64,000 bases of DNA from Coleophoma eucalyptorum. Lineage: Eukaryota; Ascomycota; Leotiomycetes; Helotiales; Dermateaceae. How positions within the stretch are numbered: position 1 is the stretch's first letter; every line of letters begins with the position of its first letter. Of the stretch, positions 22,153 to 34,124 are shown piece by piece. The position numbers and the translations under genes are program-made. The notes under the pieces are model-generated. The model had not been told where the DNA came from and did not search any database. It worked only from the letters and a program-made list of their open reading frames with translations. The stretch lies in NCBI GenBank assembly GCA_026120035.1, contig JALRME010000005.1, positions 310,001-374,000 of the forward strand, written 5' to 3'.

Positions 22153-23837
22153 CGAGGTGGTGTTTGGCAGGATGTCAGGACGCCCAGGCGGTCTAGACCC
22201 CTTCGGGACAACAACCAACCTTGAGTTGAATGTGCGCTACCCCGCGTTGAAAAGCAACGCATCTTGCAGGTCTGCTGCACCATACGTCGTCGAGTGACCA
22301 TGCCCGCAACAAAATGACTGAGAGGGTATTACGACAGTACAGGACGGGTACGCTTAGATACTTTCTCTCTGCCCACTCGTCTCTTTATCACTCAGCTTGC
22401 TCTGCTATCGCGGCTGCCAATCACATGCGCCAGCGCTGCGCTATTTCACGCATCGCCATGCATCTGCAAGACTCACGAGTCTAAGAAACCTGGCAAGTGC
22501 AGCCACTTCCAGCATGGAGTGAAAGAGCCTGGGCAAGGTCTACAGGTCTTGTATCTGCACTTTCATTTTGTACCTACAACCGCCGTACTTGGCCGTGCTC
22601 ATTCTTACGCGAGGGCTTCTCTCCCCTGCTATGATTGCACGAGCAGGTCGTTAATGGCTGCCCTCCATCTCAATTTGACTTCTGCCTCTTTCCTGTTGTG
22701 TGTTGCGGAGCTGGGGTCTAGACGATCCAATGCTTCTTTCATCAATCTACCTCTTGCACGAGACAGTACTTGGATTGCTCCATAGCATTTACCTGCAGCA
22801 GTGCTGCAGCCAAGACACTCTGGTGTAGATAAACATGACCTGTGGAGGCCCAGGAAGATATGGTTTTTGGCACGCAGCCATACCCCAGCAATGCGCACCA
22901 CACCATACCCTCGCAAACTCCTCCCTCGGCCGTACACGCAGCTCGAGCCGAATCTGAGGCGGCTTCAAATTCCTGGAGCTCCGGCAAATTGACCAATGCT
23001 GGACGCCATGACGGGAACCTTCATTGCTGACTGCAGCACCAAGTTGGTAGACAGCAGACTTGGCCCAATTATGGCGCATCCTAATCGCGCGCAGCCTTTT
23101 GCTGGGGAATGAAGTCTGTAGGAACTGCAAGTGGTCGGCTGGGCCGTTGTGGACATCGCTACACGTACCTACTTTCTTTTATCCCGATCGCAAGCAGGCG
23201 TTGCTCTGTCTTTGCCTTTCTTGCCCCCTCCGGTCACGTTCCTTGTCATATCAACCTTCTTTTCCCTCCTGCAGTGGATAGCATGGATCTGTAGCTTTCT
23301 GCATGTACCAGTCGTTGTACTCTACATAAAGTCGAAGACCAGCCCCCTTGGGACCATTGAGCCATCCTTTCAGCTCAGCTCAGAAGTGGTACACCAGTAT
23401 TTGTAGGCCCTGCGCATAACCTTCTTTGCCACATGGGTAGCTAAGCCTAAGGGATACTAGACAGACCTCTTGACAACAAACGTTGTACCCGTCCCGACCT
23501 TATATCCACGGCAAAGCTGGATGGAATAGAGTTCGGCGCATGTCAAAAAACTACCAGGGCGAGTCAATTTTCAATTCGCACCGTTATGCGAGAAAGACAT
23601 GTCAGCCCTGTCGATTTACTTCCGATCAATTCCAACTACTTGATTTCCGCGGGTAGCTCTGTACTTCCAAGTAATTTCTTGATTTGGCAAAGTCCGGTCA
23701 GCCAGCCCTACGCGACTCTGAAAGTGTTCCGGGCCTTTACGACAATCTCATCAACACCCTCACTTACTGAGGTTTACCACTATCGAAGATCTCAAACGGC
23801 CTGACCCATTCTCACCCATTCTCACCACAATCATCCA

Positions 23838-24792
23838 ATGTCGACGCGAGGAGCTGGTCAGAAAGTCGAATCAACTTCTGAATCTTCAAATCCACCAACA
23901 CCTATCAAGCCAGCCTCAGCCTCAGCAACAGCAACAGCAACAGCAGGAGAGTCTTCGAAGCAAGAAGTCCTCTCACCGCCCGGACGCAATAAGAGGCGCG
24001 CATCAGGAACTGCAGCTACTATGGCTACTACTACTATGGCTGCTCCATCAGGGCCGGCAGAAGCATCAGGATCAGGCATAGGAGAATCAAGTACGGCTTC
24101 TGCTCCACTTCCGATGCCTCCTGCAAAGAAGAGTCGCACCAATACCCCTTGGACACCCGCAGAAGAACAGCGGTTGAAAGTAATGAGAGATGCAGGCAAC
24201 AGCTGGGCGGACATTGCAAAGGTAGGCGCCTGGCAACTGGGACGTCCAGAAGAACCAATTTAGCTGAAGCGGATGTTCCTAGACCTTTCCAAGTAGGACA
24301 GAAGGAAGCGTGAAGAAACATTGGTATAAAGTAAGTCAACAATCTCTTGCTCTGCACTATGCTAGATAACTTACATGCACAACTAGGATATGCACTATGC
24401 GGAATTTGCAGAAGATGAGGTATGCCCACGCACCTCCTATCCTTTCCCCTCCGTTCGAAATCGCTGTCGCGGAACCATCTATTCTCCTTCTCTGTATTTG
24501 GTTTTCTAATCTTTAGCCAGAGCCAGGCCCTACTCAATGCCATCAAAGAATACGAGACCAATAAATGGAAAGTCATTGGCGCAAAGGTTGGGAAGCCTGC
24601 CAAGGTGAGTCTTGTCTAGTTTTCCAATTGAAGATGTCTCTATTGTGCCTATCGCTCACTGCTCCGTTTGGTCTACCTAACGACTAGAATGAGGCGGACG
24701 GGATCGCATTGTGGGCTTTTCTGTTGATCAGGTCTAATTTGTCATAGGCCTGCGAACAGTACGCAAAAGAGCATTTTGCCGGCCGTGTATAA
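23838..24792 (+). CDS. Small protein with two SANT/Myb-like repeats
   Basis: Five exons: 23838-24221, 24283-24330, 24387-24419, 24521-24604 and 24748-24792, giving 197 aa. The N-terminal 100 residues are Ser/Thr/Ala-rich with a basic GRNKRRASG patch. Repeat 1 is TPWTPAEEQRLKVMRDAGNSW..IAKTFPSRTEGSVKKHWYK. Repeat 2 is ESQALLNAIKEYETNKWKVIGAKVGKPAKACEQYAKEHF, with the usual Trp-to-aromatic spacing. It is probably a nuclear DNA-binding protein. Exons of 48, 33 and 45 bp are unusually small, and the coding sequence was rebuilt by keeping the Myb pattern. The acceptor before exon 4 could also be placed six bases further on. The last exon adds only the third helix and the tail AGRV. Confidence 0.75.
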
Positions 24793-27388
24793 TACGCAAT
24801 GGTGATCCTGGTGCTGCCTACCCTCACTCATGATGGTCATGAAGTCGATAAGGACCTGGAGTAGGATGGATGTTCTCATATCTGATTCATCTAAGGATTC
24901 TATATCTCGATTTCCTTTCTCCCCAATAGTTGTCTCAGAACTCCTCAGTTCTCACTCCATCATACAAGCCTGGGCCATACCTACGACACGCATGTGCGAT
25001 AGACCATCTGCGAATTTCCAACCTTTCACCTTTGGAAGAATGAAGCGAATACCGGTACAGCGCTCTGACGAAGACTTATGTCTTAGTAGTGAGAGCCTAG
25101 ATTTGTGTCTCGCAACCTAGTTTTCTCTTCTTTTTCTTTCTCTTCTCTCTTACTCTCTCCCCCTACGAGCTTAATTGGTCTTTTAATTAGGCTTATGGAA
25201 TATTGAGATCATTTTTTTGGGTTTCTTTCTTAGGTCGGTATCAAGCCGCCTATCCAACCCCACCCTCGTCTTTCGAGGAGCTAAACACGATCTGGCGGTT
25301 CATCACGCATGACATGTGGGAGATCCTTTCAAAAAAAAAAATAGGGTGGGCGGGAAAATTTCTTGCTTATGCAAATCGGTGATTGGATTGGGATTTTGGA
25401 CAAGGTGGCGCATCGAATTTATTTCATCGTTGGCAGGGTGGCGCTTTTCTTGTTTCTCTTTTTCTTTCCGGGTGATGGGGGGGTTCCTGGTGGCTGGGGA
25501 GCGTCGCGAGTTGCGTAGATGATATATGATCTAGGTGACACTTGAACTCTGGAAGGGGTGCTTGGTGATATTGATGCCTGGCCGGAAAAGAACATGGAGT
25601 GCAAGATCTCTGTGTATAGTTTGATTGGTGGTTTCGTAGGTGTTACTGGACAATGTGATTGGGGATCTTCGGTCATGGAGACAATAGGAAGGGGGAGGGG
25701 AAGGGGGGGGAGCGGGTGTGTTAATGAATTATATGACTAATGCTAAAGAGCTTGGGATTTTGGGATATACATGTTGGTTGCTATGGTAGAAAAGCATGCA
25801 ATCATGAATTTCGCCCTGGTTTCTAGTGATTGAAATAGCTCCCTAATAATGGCTTTTAGCTGATGATTTATCCATAAATGAGTGGTATCAAGCCACGCCC
25901 CTACTTCCAACACGTGCATGCAGGTATAAGGAAAGATTTCTTGACATCGGCCCACTTGAAGACTGAAGTGATAGCAATTCCTCACACCGAGTAGGAAAAG
26001 AGAACTAGAGACAATGCAGCTCATTATACAAACGATGAACAATCTGAATCGCCTCATCCTCTCATTCCAGCACCCCCCCCCCCCCAAAAAGTTACCCGAA
26101 ACCTGAGAAACGAAAGGGTCGCTCTAGAAACCAAGACCAGCATACTACTCACTCCATGGGGTAATAGTTGATTTCGGAAAGATCCTTCCAACTCAAACCT
26201 TGACGGGAGGAAGAACAAAAGGTAAGATTGGATCTACCGGGTACTAAGAAAGCTCCTAAACTAAGATAAATAAGCTTTGGGCCATTATATTTTAATTTTG
26301 AAAAATTTCGGGCTCGTTCGCGTGGCCCATGGCTCGTCGCTGCTTCAACCACCCTTTCTCCCCAACCGCTTGGGTGGCCGAGCACACACGGAAATGCGGA
26401 GGTAGCTAGATGAGTAAGTAGCTAATCCTGGTTCGGATGTTGCTCAGTTAGCTTGAGGTAAGGAAAGGTATGAATGCCTGGAAACCCCCTCTCCCCCCTC
26501 CGGCAGCGCGATGAGCGGTGGGATTTTCGTGGCTGCTCTAAGCTGGAGCGCGGGGGTTTGAGAATGGAAGCAAGCACAGCCAAATGGTAGCTGATGGCAT
26601 GGCTGGAGGGGGGGGAAATACGAAGAGTCGATGGCACAGACGGAGGAAAAGTCGAGAGACTGGAGAGAGCACGACCCGGAGAGGAGCAGGCGTGACCGGC
26701 AGAAAAGTGAGGTGATGGCATCTCCGCAGGCAAGAAGGCTCGTGTTCGATAAATTTAGCACAGACATGGCGTGCGGGCGGACGGCCATTGGTTGCCCCTT
26801 CACGAAAGGGTGGCGAGCGGGGACCGACGCTTGCTCTCGAAGCGGTTTAACTCCGCACTGGGCCATTCTAGCACTGGCAGCTTCTGCACAAATCATCCCT
26901 GCGCATCAGTGACCGTACTGTAGGTACAGGCACTTTTTGTGTCTTTGGTCCCGATCCAAGGATATTTAGTAGTATTGGCCTGTTTCCTGTTAATCATCTC
27001 ATCCCTCTCTTGACTTCCGACGACATACCACTTACCTCCCTCCCTTTTCCTTTCAGTCCCGCCGGTTGTATGATATTGTTATTTCATCAACACATTCGTT
27101 CCATCTCCTAGCCCACGATCGCTCTTGCCTTCGGGCCACTTTTTAAACATTGAACCCTTAAGCATACCTCACCCTAGAGACATAAACAAGGGGCTACCAT
27201 CTTGTGCTCTCGAGAAAAGAACCCAGCATCTAATTTCCCGCCATCATCGTCATTGCTGATTTCCTATCCATTCGAAATTTGTAGAAGCTGGTAAAAGGCT
27301 TTCTGCAGTCATCGTCGGTCGAGATTTGTATCTATCTCTGAAGCATTGTTTCCGGTAGGAGCGCGGGGTCGGAGCTTTTTTATTCAAC
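24793..27388. other. Intergenic region between the Myb-like and Crh genes
   Basis: This 2.6 kb stretch has no supported gene. A run of 13 C lies at 26073-26085, and the stretch around 26480-26910 is richer in G and C. The last few hundred bp before 27389 are C/T-rich and are probably the promoter and leader of the Crh gene, since cell-wall genes often have long upstream regions. Confidence 0.55.
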
Positions 27389-29032
27389 ATGGTTCGGTCC
27401 TCGATTCTTGTCGCCTTTTTGGCCTCCACTGCATCCTTGGTCTCTGCCGATACATCCTGTGGTCTGGACAACCTTTGTCCTGAGTCTGCACCTTGTTGCT
27501 CTCGTGAGTCTTTTGGATCTCTTTTGCTATGATTCTGGTTGAGTTTGGTCGCGAGGGGTAGAAGCATGGCCTCGAAAGCTTTCTGGTGGACGAGAGGCGG
27601 CCATGGCCAATATCAGGGGGGAATGGATGAGGATTAATTGGAGCGAATGCTGATGTCTTTACTTCCCAGAATATGGCGCTTGTGGTGTTGGAGCATATTG
27701 CCTCGGTGGCTGCGATCCACGATCTTCTTTCTCCCTCGATTCATGTGTGCCGGAACCCGTCTGCGAGAGTAAGACATACACCTTCTCGTCCATGGATAGA
27801 GTCATGAGTAAAACAAAATATCTTGGAGATCCAACCGACACGGATTGGGTGATGGATGGGCAGGCGCTGTCCTATAACGACAATATATTGTTGACTATGG
27901 CCCCTGGTACGGTCGGTACAGTGTTGGCATCTACAACATACCTGTGGTATGGAAACGTGAAGGCCACCTTTAAGACGGGTAGAGGACAGGGTGTGGTTAC
28001 TGCCTTCATCTTGCTCTCAGATGTGAAGGATGAAATCGACTACGAGTTTGTTGGTGTTGATCTGGAAACTGCCCAGACCAACTATTATTTCCAGGGTATC
28101 ACAGACTGTGAGTTCTCCGTGAAACCCCCCGCGTTTTGTGCGCGAGCTTTAAACCGGATGCATCCGAAGCTTTGGTCCAAACAATTTGCTTGACCATTGA
28201 CTCGGAGGCACTGGCTACAAAGCTCACCTAGAACGAACCCGCTTTGAATTCTTACTTACTTTCAATAGATCAAAACTCAGGCAACATCTCGGTCTCAGAT
28301 TCATTTAACAACTATCACACTTACGAGATTGATTGGACTCCTGACAAGATCACTTGGTCTGTGGATGGTAAAGTCGGACGTACTAAGAACCGAGCTGATA
28401 CCTGGAACGCAACCTCCAACCAATGGGGTTTCCCACAAACACCCGCCCGAGTGCAACTCTCCATCTGGCCGGGAGGTCTGGCAACCAATGCTCAAGGAAC
28501 CATCGACTGGGCTGGTGGGGAGATTGACTGGAATTCTCAAGACATTCAATCCCACGGCTATGACTATGCCATGTTCCAATCTGTGACCGTAGACTGCTAC
28601 AACGCCACTAAGGCACCAGGAACTAATACTGGTGTCTCTTACACATACAACAACGTCGCAGGAACCAATGACACGGTTATTGATGGCGACAAGCCGACTG
28701 TTCTCAAGTCACTCGTCGGCACAGGAACGAACATGTCAGCCGGACTTCTAGACAGCTCTGCCTCAGCCACTGCACAGACAATTCCTGGTCTCTCCGGAGC
28801 AGGTCCAGGGACGGATGGACATGCAAGTGAATCCGCCAGCGCCGGCGCCAGTGCCACTGGCTCCTCCACCTCTTCTGGAAATTCGGCAACCTGCAGTGGT
28901 TTCTGCCAAGGTACCTCCAGCTCAGGCTCGTCGAGCAAATCTGGTGCTGAGATGTTGAATGCCCAAGAACGTATGCTGAAAGGTAGCATATTCGCTGGGT
29001 TGGTAGCCATTGTTGCTATGGTAGCCCTATAG
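27389..29032 (+). CDS. UTR2: GPI-anchored Crh-type chitin-glucan transglycosylase with CBM18
   Basis: Three exons: 27389-27503, 27670-28107 and 28269-29032 (introns 166 and 161 bp), giving 438 aa. Crh enzymes (GH16) link chitin to beta-glucan in the fungal wall. A signal peptide (about 1-20) is followed by a hevein-like chitin-binding CBM18, CGLDNLCPESAPCCSQYG to CDP (about 24-55), and the GH16 domain (about 60-285). The catalytic strand DEIDYEF holds the nucleophile and acid/base Glu residues of the ExDxxE type. The Ser/Thr/Gly-rich stalk and the final hydrophobic segment (GSIFAGLVAIVAMVAL) fit a GPI anchor signal. CBM18 places it with the Utr2/Crh2 branch. Both introns interrupt phase-1 codons inside conserved blocks, and joining them restores CSQYG and TDYQNSG. 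Confidence 0.92.
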
Positions 29033-31007
29033 GACACACTTCTATTACATCCTTCTCTGAGGGGATTTAGTCTGTCGTTTCGGGTCGGGCTCAAATTGTT
29101 GCATTTCTTGCTGGATATGGGGTTACGGTTGCATTGCGGATCTTGGAAATTTGGGAAAGGAAGTGCTTACTTCTGTACCCTATGCTGAACGATGGTTCTT
29201 AATGGTATTTTAGTCCGTCTCTTATTTTTAAAACATGAACTGGAAAAGGAAAACATAGGCAGACCGAGTGAGGAGGCTTGGAGCGGACTTTCTTGTATAT
29301 ATTCTCCTATCGGAAAACTTTAATCGTAACTGTCCGTTGTCCGTGTAGGCGTACAGCGGCATAATTCCATGAAAGGCCAGGCTTTGATGATCTTGACTCC
29401 TTCGCGTTCTCTTGTGAAATGCTCTTTTGTGGGACTGGTTCATTTTGGCCGCCTATTTTGATTGTTGGATACGAGGTTGTAGAGGAAGCAACAAACCCTA
29501 TTTCATATTGCGGGTTCAAGCGTGGGCGAGGGAGCAAAGTTAGAAGAAGAGTACCGAGTGTGTATGTATACAGGATATGATCCATGACTGGCACCGGTGG
29601 GTTTCATAGCCCTCTTGTATGCGGACTTGGGCTTTGGGACTTTGTTTAAGCTTATTTAGGAGACGTAAGATCTTACGTAGCTGTACTCAGCCATCCGGTG
29701 CACTACAATTGATTTTGTGATTGCTTTGCATATATGTACGTATATTTATCCATTGGTTATCTAGACCCATAAATTTGGGAGGGGGCTTTCTTTTGAGGGT
29801 TGTATGTACATCTTGTGCTAAGCAGCGGCTGAACCCAAGGCCTGGCGGATGAAGGATGAGTAGGCATGCCACTTTTGACATAATATGCATAAAACGGGCC
29901 TTTCCCTATCTTAGCGAGCCCAGAAACAAAAATGAGAACAAAACGAGAACTGGAGTGCATCAGAGCAGTAGGATGGTAAGCAGAATAGATACGGGGCATC
30001 CATAAGAAATATAATAATGAGGTAAAAGGAAGAAGGCAGAAGAACGGAGAAAAGGGGGCGACTCCACGTGACCGATCACGACATACCCTCAAGTGAGTCG
30101 ATGCGCTCTCCGAAAAATTCTCAGATTCTCGGAGTCTTTCTCGGAATACTTCTTCTACACTTGACTCACCTCATTCACCTCTTACGATCAAATTATCTTT
30201 CGTTTGTGATCTACTGGACGGACCGAGGAGTGCAGCATTAAAACTCCGGGTCGGTGTCATCCACAGCTAGAAGAGGATCGTTCCACGGACAAGGCAGGAG
30301 AAGGCAAGGCGATTCCACCGCGACCGTGCCAATCAACCCAGTGTCCATTATCAGGAGAGATAGAGGGATCAAGCATATCAGCATACTCCATAAAGCAACG
30401 CAACATTGATACGCAAGCAAGGAACCGAGAAGCACGAAAGAGCACGAAACCACACCGACTTTCAAATTGGGAAGTTGCAACGGCGACCTCCAGACAGCTG
30501 CTCTCGTCGGGGAAATCTTGGGTGCTCGAAAGGTCGCCTATCTGTTTAATATCGACCTCTCGGATCGGGGACTAGTTCCTATTTAGGCAATTATCGACAT
30601 CCACATCCGAGCAGTTCGCTTCCCGCATAGCCCTTTTCTGAAGCGGAGGATTTACTTCTGGGATTGTGCTTCTCCTGCGTGTCCTCGAGTCGGGGCTTTC
30701 GTTTTTTTAATTGGAGAGGGTGGTACGCAAAGACTTTGGCAGTGTGATCTTGGGCGGGCCTTTTAAAGTTTAGCTTGGTCTTCGCCGTCGTACCAAGGCC
30801 GAACAGCAGCAGTTTGCTCTCGGGGACCTTTCCTGTTCCAAATATCAGTCGAGCTTCTAGGGGGGCTTTGTGACTGGAATTCTGGGTTGCGTGTAGATTG
30901 GACGGACTCTACCTTGTTTAACAGGGTCGCAGAAGGGTGTCGGTGGTGTCCTCTCCCGACTAGAAGGTTTTGGTACCGTGACAGCTGTCAAGGTACTTGC
31001 TCGAAAG
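29033..31007. other. Intergenic region; no gene seen
   Basis: Nearly 2 kb between the Crh gene and the oxidoreductase, both on the plus strand. It has only short broken frames on both strands, and no repeat or RNA gene was recognised. Confidence 0.55.
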
Positions 31008-32498
31008 ATGGCTGTCGCATTGATAAACCCCACACTCCCCCTCGGGAGGGGGCTATTATCTCACTCCTCAAGACGCTATCATCGCTCTCTTAGACCAGTT
31101 TCTTCTTTCGTCGTCAAATCTGCTACCTTTCTACAAGTCTGCAAGATGGGAGATAATACACCTACTCTGTCTCCAATCGGAGCTTACGCGCCAAGACGGT
31201 TTATGTCCACACAGAGACCTCAGAGCCAATTCGGTGCTGTCGTCGTTGGTGCTGGCCCCGGTGGTGTTGCTGCCGTGGGTAACTTGCTAGAGGAGAAGAC
31301 CGGACCAATATTATGGGTGGATAACCTGTTTGATGGTGGACGATTGAACAAACATTACCGAGAGGTTCCTTCGTACGTTTAGCCTCTTACTGACCCTATC
31401 TGAGTTATGGTTTACTGACTGATTTTTTCTATAGAAATACTAGAGTGAAGCGCTTCGCTGGCTTTCTCGATGGCGTTGAGGTATTCAAGCAGATTGAGAA
31501 GGAGACGCCAAAGCCAAATGGAATGAGTCAATTGAGGAGCTTAGATCAGGAGGATACCTGCCATATTGCTGAGGCAGCTGATATGTGCATGTCTTTAACC
31601 GAGGGTCTCAATGAGGAGAGAGGAGTATGGAAGCAACAAGGTTCAGTAACAAGAGCTGCTTGGTCAGAGGTGTGTCACTCTCATTTCGAATTTTCTCAGT
31701 TCGTCGAAGCTAATAGATTTTCAGACAAATCAATGGAGTGTATCAATAGCTCCCACGGACACCTCCATTTCTCCCATCACACTTTCAGCGCCCATGTTGA
31801 TCCTCTGTACTGGCTCCGAACCTATCAGCGCAGCACTACCAGCACCAAACCTTCGAGAGATTGGACTCGACCCTGCTCTATCCCCTACTCTCCTCTCCCA
31901 GACCCTTTCCAAAGATACCCCTTCCACCGTAGCCGTCATTGGTGCGTCTCACTCCGCCATCCTCGTGCTTAGAAATCTCTACAATCTCGCATCATCCACG
32001 CATCCACATATCCGCATCAAATGGTTCACTCGCCATCCCCTACGTTACGCCGAGGAGAAAGACGGCTGGATCCTACGCGACAACACTGGCCTGAAAGGCC
32101 AAGTAGCAACATGGGCGAAAGAGAACCTCGAAGAAGCCGTCCTCGCTTCCTCGCCTGTATCACAATATCTCCAAAAGGTTTCGACAACACGCGGCAACGA
32201 GCAAGAAGTGTACGAGCGCGAGTTGAAGGATTGCTCGCACTGTGTCCAAGCGATCGGTTATGCCAAATCACCACTCCCAGATTTGTTGGTCAATGACCGA
32301 GAAGTTGACCTCCAGTTCGATCACGATTCGGCTGGCTTTGAGGATAAGAAGACCGGCGAGGTTGTGAGGGGTCTTTATGGTGCAGGCATTGCGTTCCCCG
32401 AAAGAGTCACGGATCCGGAGGGCAATGTTGAGTTGGCGGTGGGCTTGTTGAAGTTTATGAAGTTCTTGAGGAGGGTGGTTCCTCAATGGAAGGCTTGA
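31008..32498 (+). CDS. FAD/NAD(P)-binding oxidoreductase
   Basis: Three exons: 31008-31372, 31435-31669 and 31725-32498 (introns 62 and 55 bp), giving 457 aa. An N-terminal dinucleotide-binding motif, [16 protein letters not shown] (about residues 78-93), binds FAD. A second Rossmann signature, [18 protein letters not shown], lies near the middle, so this is a two-dinucleotide-fold flavoprotein. The reaction is unknown; the pyridine nucleotide-disulfide oxidoreductase or flavin monooxygenase superfamily fits. The first 45 residues are rich in Arg, Ser and Leu and nearly free of acidic residues, which suggests mitochondrial import if the ATG at 31008 is used. A later in-frame ATG at 31146 would remove this part. 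The redox CxxC of true disulfide reductases is not seen. Confidence 0.8.
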
Positions 32499-32957
32499 GT
32501 TTGTGTCTGAAGCATAGTTGGCGAGGCATTCCTGTTTCTTTTATTTTTCCTATTTTCACTTCTTGGGTTTGTGCACCCGCATTTGGAGTCAAGCACCGGC
32601 GTTCTCTTCATGATTTGGGATGCAAAGAGATATCCTAAGTCAAACTGTGTAACATCAGAGATGTTATTGGAATTGCCGCATAAGCGAGAGATACCACCTA
32701 TTTATCTTAAGAAAAAGATTAAACTCTATCCAGATGTTGCCAGGCAGCTTTTATTGACCTCTCATTCTGACGGTGATGTACAAATTCTCGTGTCATTTCT
32801 TTCATGGTATCTTGCAACTAATAGCAGTACTACGATTTTCTATTACTCTCGAAAATATACTTGGGCACTTTTTGCGCGCAAGACTTGACAATATACAAAT
32901 ACATACTCTTGTACACTGCATCACAGCGAGGGAAGTAAGGGTATCAAACACTAAAGA
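32499..32957. other. Intergenic region between convergent genes
   Basis: These 459 bp of AT-rich sequence hold the 3' ends of the oxidoreductase and BCD1 genes. No coding appearance. Confidence 0.6.
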
Positions 32958-34124
32958 TCAAGCAATCTCTCCTTCCTCCATCTCCTCGTCACTATCCTCA
33001 CCACTACTCGTTCCACTTCCACTTTCCTGGCCAGCCTCGCCTTCCTCACTCTCGCTCTCACTCTCCTCCTTCTCCCTGGCCTCAAAGCCCGACGGCGCTT
33101 TCAGGCCCGTTGCAGCGCAGAAAACCCCCTCAAGCATGAATTCCTCGGGCAAATCATGCTCGTCTCCAGAACCGCTATTCTTGAAGACGTAGATGGTGGG
33201 GAATTCGAGGAGGGTGCGCTTCTCGAGGCTTTTGAGGAGTGGGTGCGTGCTGGAGAGCGGGATGAGGACTTTGGGGAATGTTGACGGTGTGTGGGGGCGG
33301 AGGAGGTAGAATGTGTAGTTTTGTTCGAATGCCGGAGGCGTGGGTGTAGAGGCTGGGTTGGAGGATGGTTGGAAAGTGGTTGTGAGACTCCAGGTTGAGG
33401 TGCTTGGATCTTGTAGCACGGCTGAGCTCATCATGTCTAGTCTCGCGCCCTCCTCCAGCTTTGCGCGCTTGGCTTCCCTCTCCTTGAGCTCTGTCGCCTT
33501 CCGCTTCTTATAGATCTTCTTCTCCTCTCCACTCATCTTCAGCCTCCTCTCCTCTTCCAAGAATGCAGCATACGCTCTCCCGAGCGGCTCCCGATCCGAG
33601 ACTCTCCCAAGCGCTTTTGTCTGATCCTCACTCACCCATTCCACCTGCCAGTAAATACACCGTCCCTTCTTGCTCCAACTTGTGCCATTATCCAAGCTCC
33701 TCTTCATCCCCTGCGGCGCCCTTTCAACCCGTGTCCCCATCTGCTGCAGCCTCTCTCGGATACAATCCTGGCCGCGATCAGTCTTCCTCCTCTCCCCTCT
33801 ACCCCTCTCCCTTCCCTCTCGCGCCGCCTGCAGGTCCCTCCGGTCCAGCAATCCCCTATCATCAATGATCTCCTTTTCCGCGCGCTCGATCTTGTGCTCG
33901 ATCCCATGCAGGAAGTTGTAATCGTGGTCAATTCCCGAGGGCGTTGCGACTTGCGAAAGTGGTTTGTACACCGTCGGGTCGCGAACGCCATTGCATTCTT
34001 TCCAGACCTTGTGCCGCCGCGAGCAGGCCAGTGAGCAAGTCTGTAGTGAGCACCGTGGGCAGGTGTATTTGGGTAGGTTGATATTGCAGATGCGACAGAG
34101 GGTGGATAGCAGCGGGTCTGCCAT
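32958..34124 (-). CDS. BCD1: Box C/D snoRNA protein 1 (BCD1, HIT zinc finger)
   Basis: Intronless, 388 aa. Bcd1 (ZNHIT6 in animals) is an assembly factor for box C/D snoRNPs in the nucleus and is needed for snoRNA accumulation. The N-terminal zf-HIT finger is complete: C10-x2-C13, C22-x2-C25, C30-x3-C34, H38 and C44. The following block (IDHDYNFLHGIEHKIERA) and the central VEWVSEDQTKALGRVS region fit the fungal protein. The basic coiled stretch SGEEKKIYKKRKATELKEREAK comes next. The C-terminal part ends in a long acidic Ser/Glu tail of about 40 residues. The start is the first ATG, right before the finger. Confidence 0.88.
   Translation of the reverse strand: MADPLLSTLCRICNINLPKYTCPRCSLQTCSLACSRRHKVWKECNGVRDPTVYKPLSQVATPSGIDHDYNFLHGIEHKIERAEKEIIDDRGLLDRRDLQAAREGRERGRGERRKTDRGQDCIRERLQQMGTRVERAPQGMKRSLDNGTSWSKKGRCIYWQVEWVSEDQTKALGRVSDREPLGRAYAAFLEEERRLKMSGEEKKIYKKRKATELKEREAKRAKLEEGARLDMMSSAVLQDPSTSTWSLTTTFQPSSNPASTPTPPAFEQNYTFYLLRPHTPSTFPKVLIPLSSTHPLLKSLEKRTLLEFPTIYVFKNSGSGDEHDLPEEFMLEGVFCAATGLKAPSGFEAREKEESESESEEGEAGQESGSGTSSGEDSDEEMEEGEIA

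Larger units (their letters stand above)
17650..23837. other. 6.2 kb gene-poor region between two Myb-like genes
   Basis: The two flanking genes point away from each other, so both promoters lie here. Within the region the longest frames are under 280 codons, overlap simple repeats or have no recognisable product. A pyrimidine-rich microsatellite lies at 21821-21923 and a 10-bp tandem repeat at 22123-22152. I see no transposon terminal repeat or transposase domain. Long regulatory sequence, a non-coding transcript or a small unrecognised gene all remain possible. Confidence 0.5.

Noticed and set aside
26370..26452. tRNA-like pieces: GGGTGGCCGAGC resembling an A box and GGTTCGGAT resembling a B box about 60 bases later
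   Set aside because: The bases flanking the B-box-like piece do not pair as a T stem and no acceptor stem can be formed, so it is not a tRNA gene.
26444..26896. 150-codon minus-strand ORF in the GC-richer stretch before the Crh gene
   Set aside because: Leu/Ser/Pro/Ala-rich translation with no recognisable motif; chance in GC-rich DNA is more likely.
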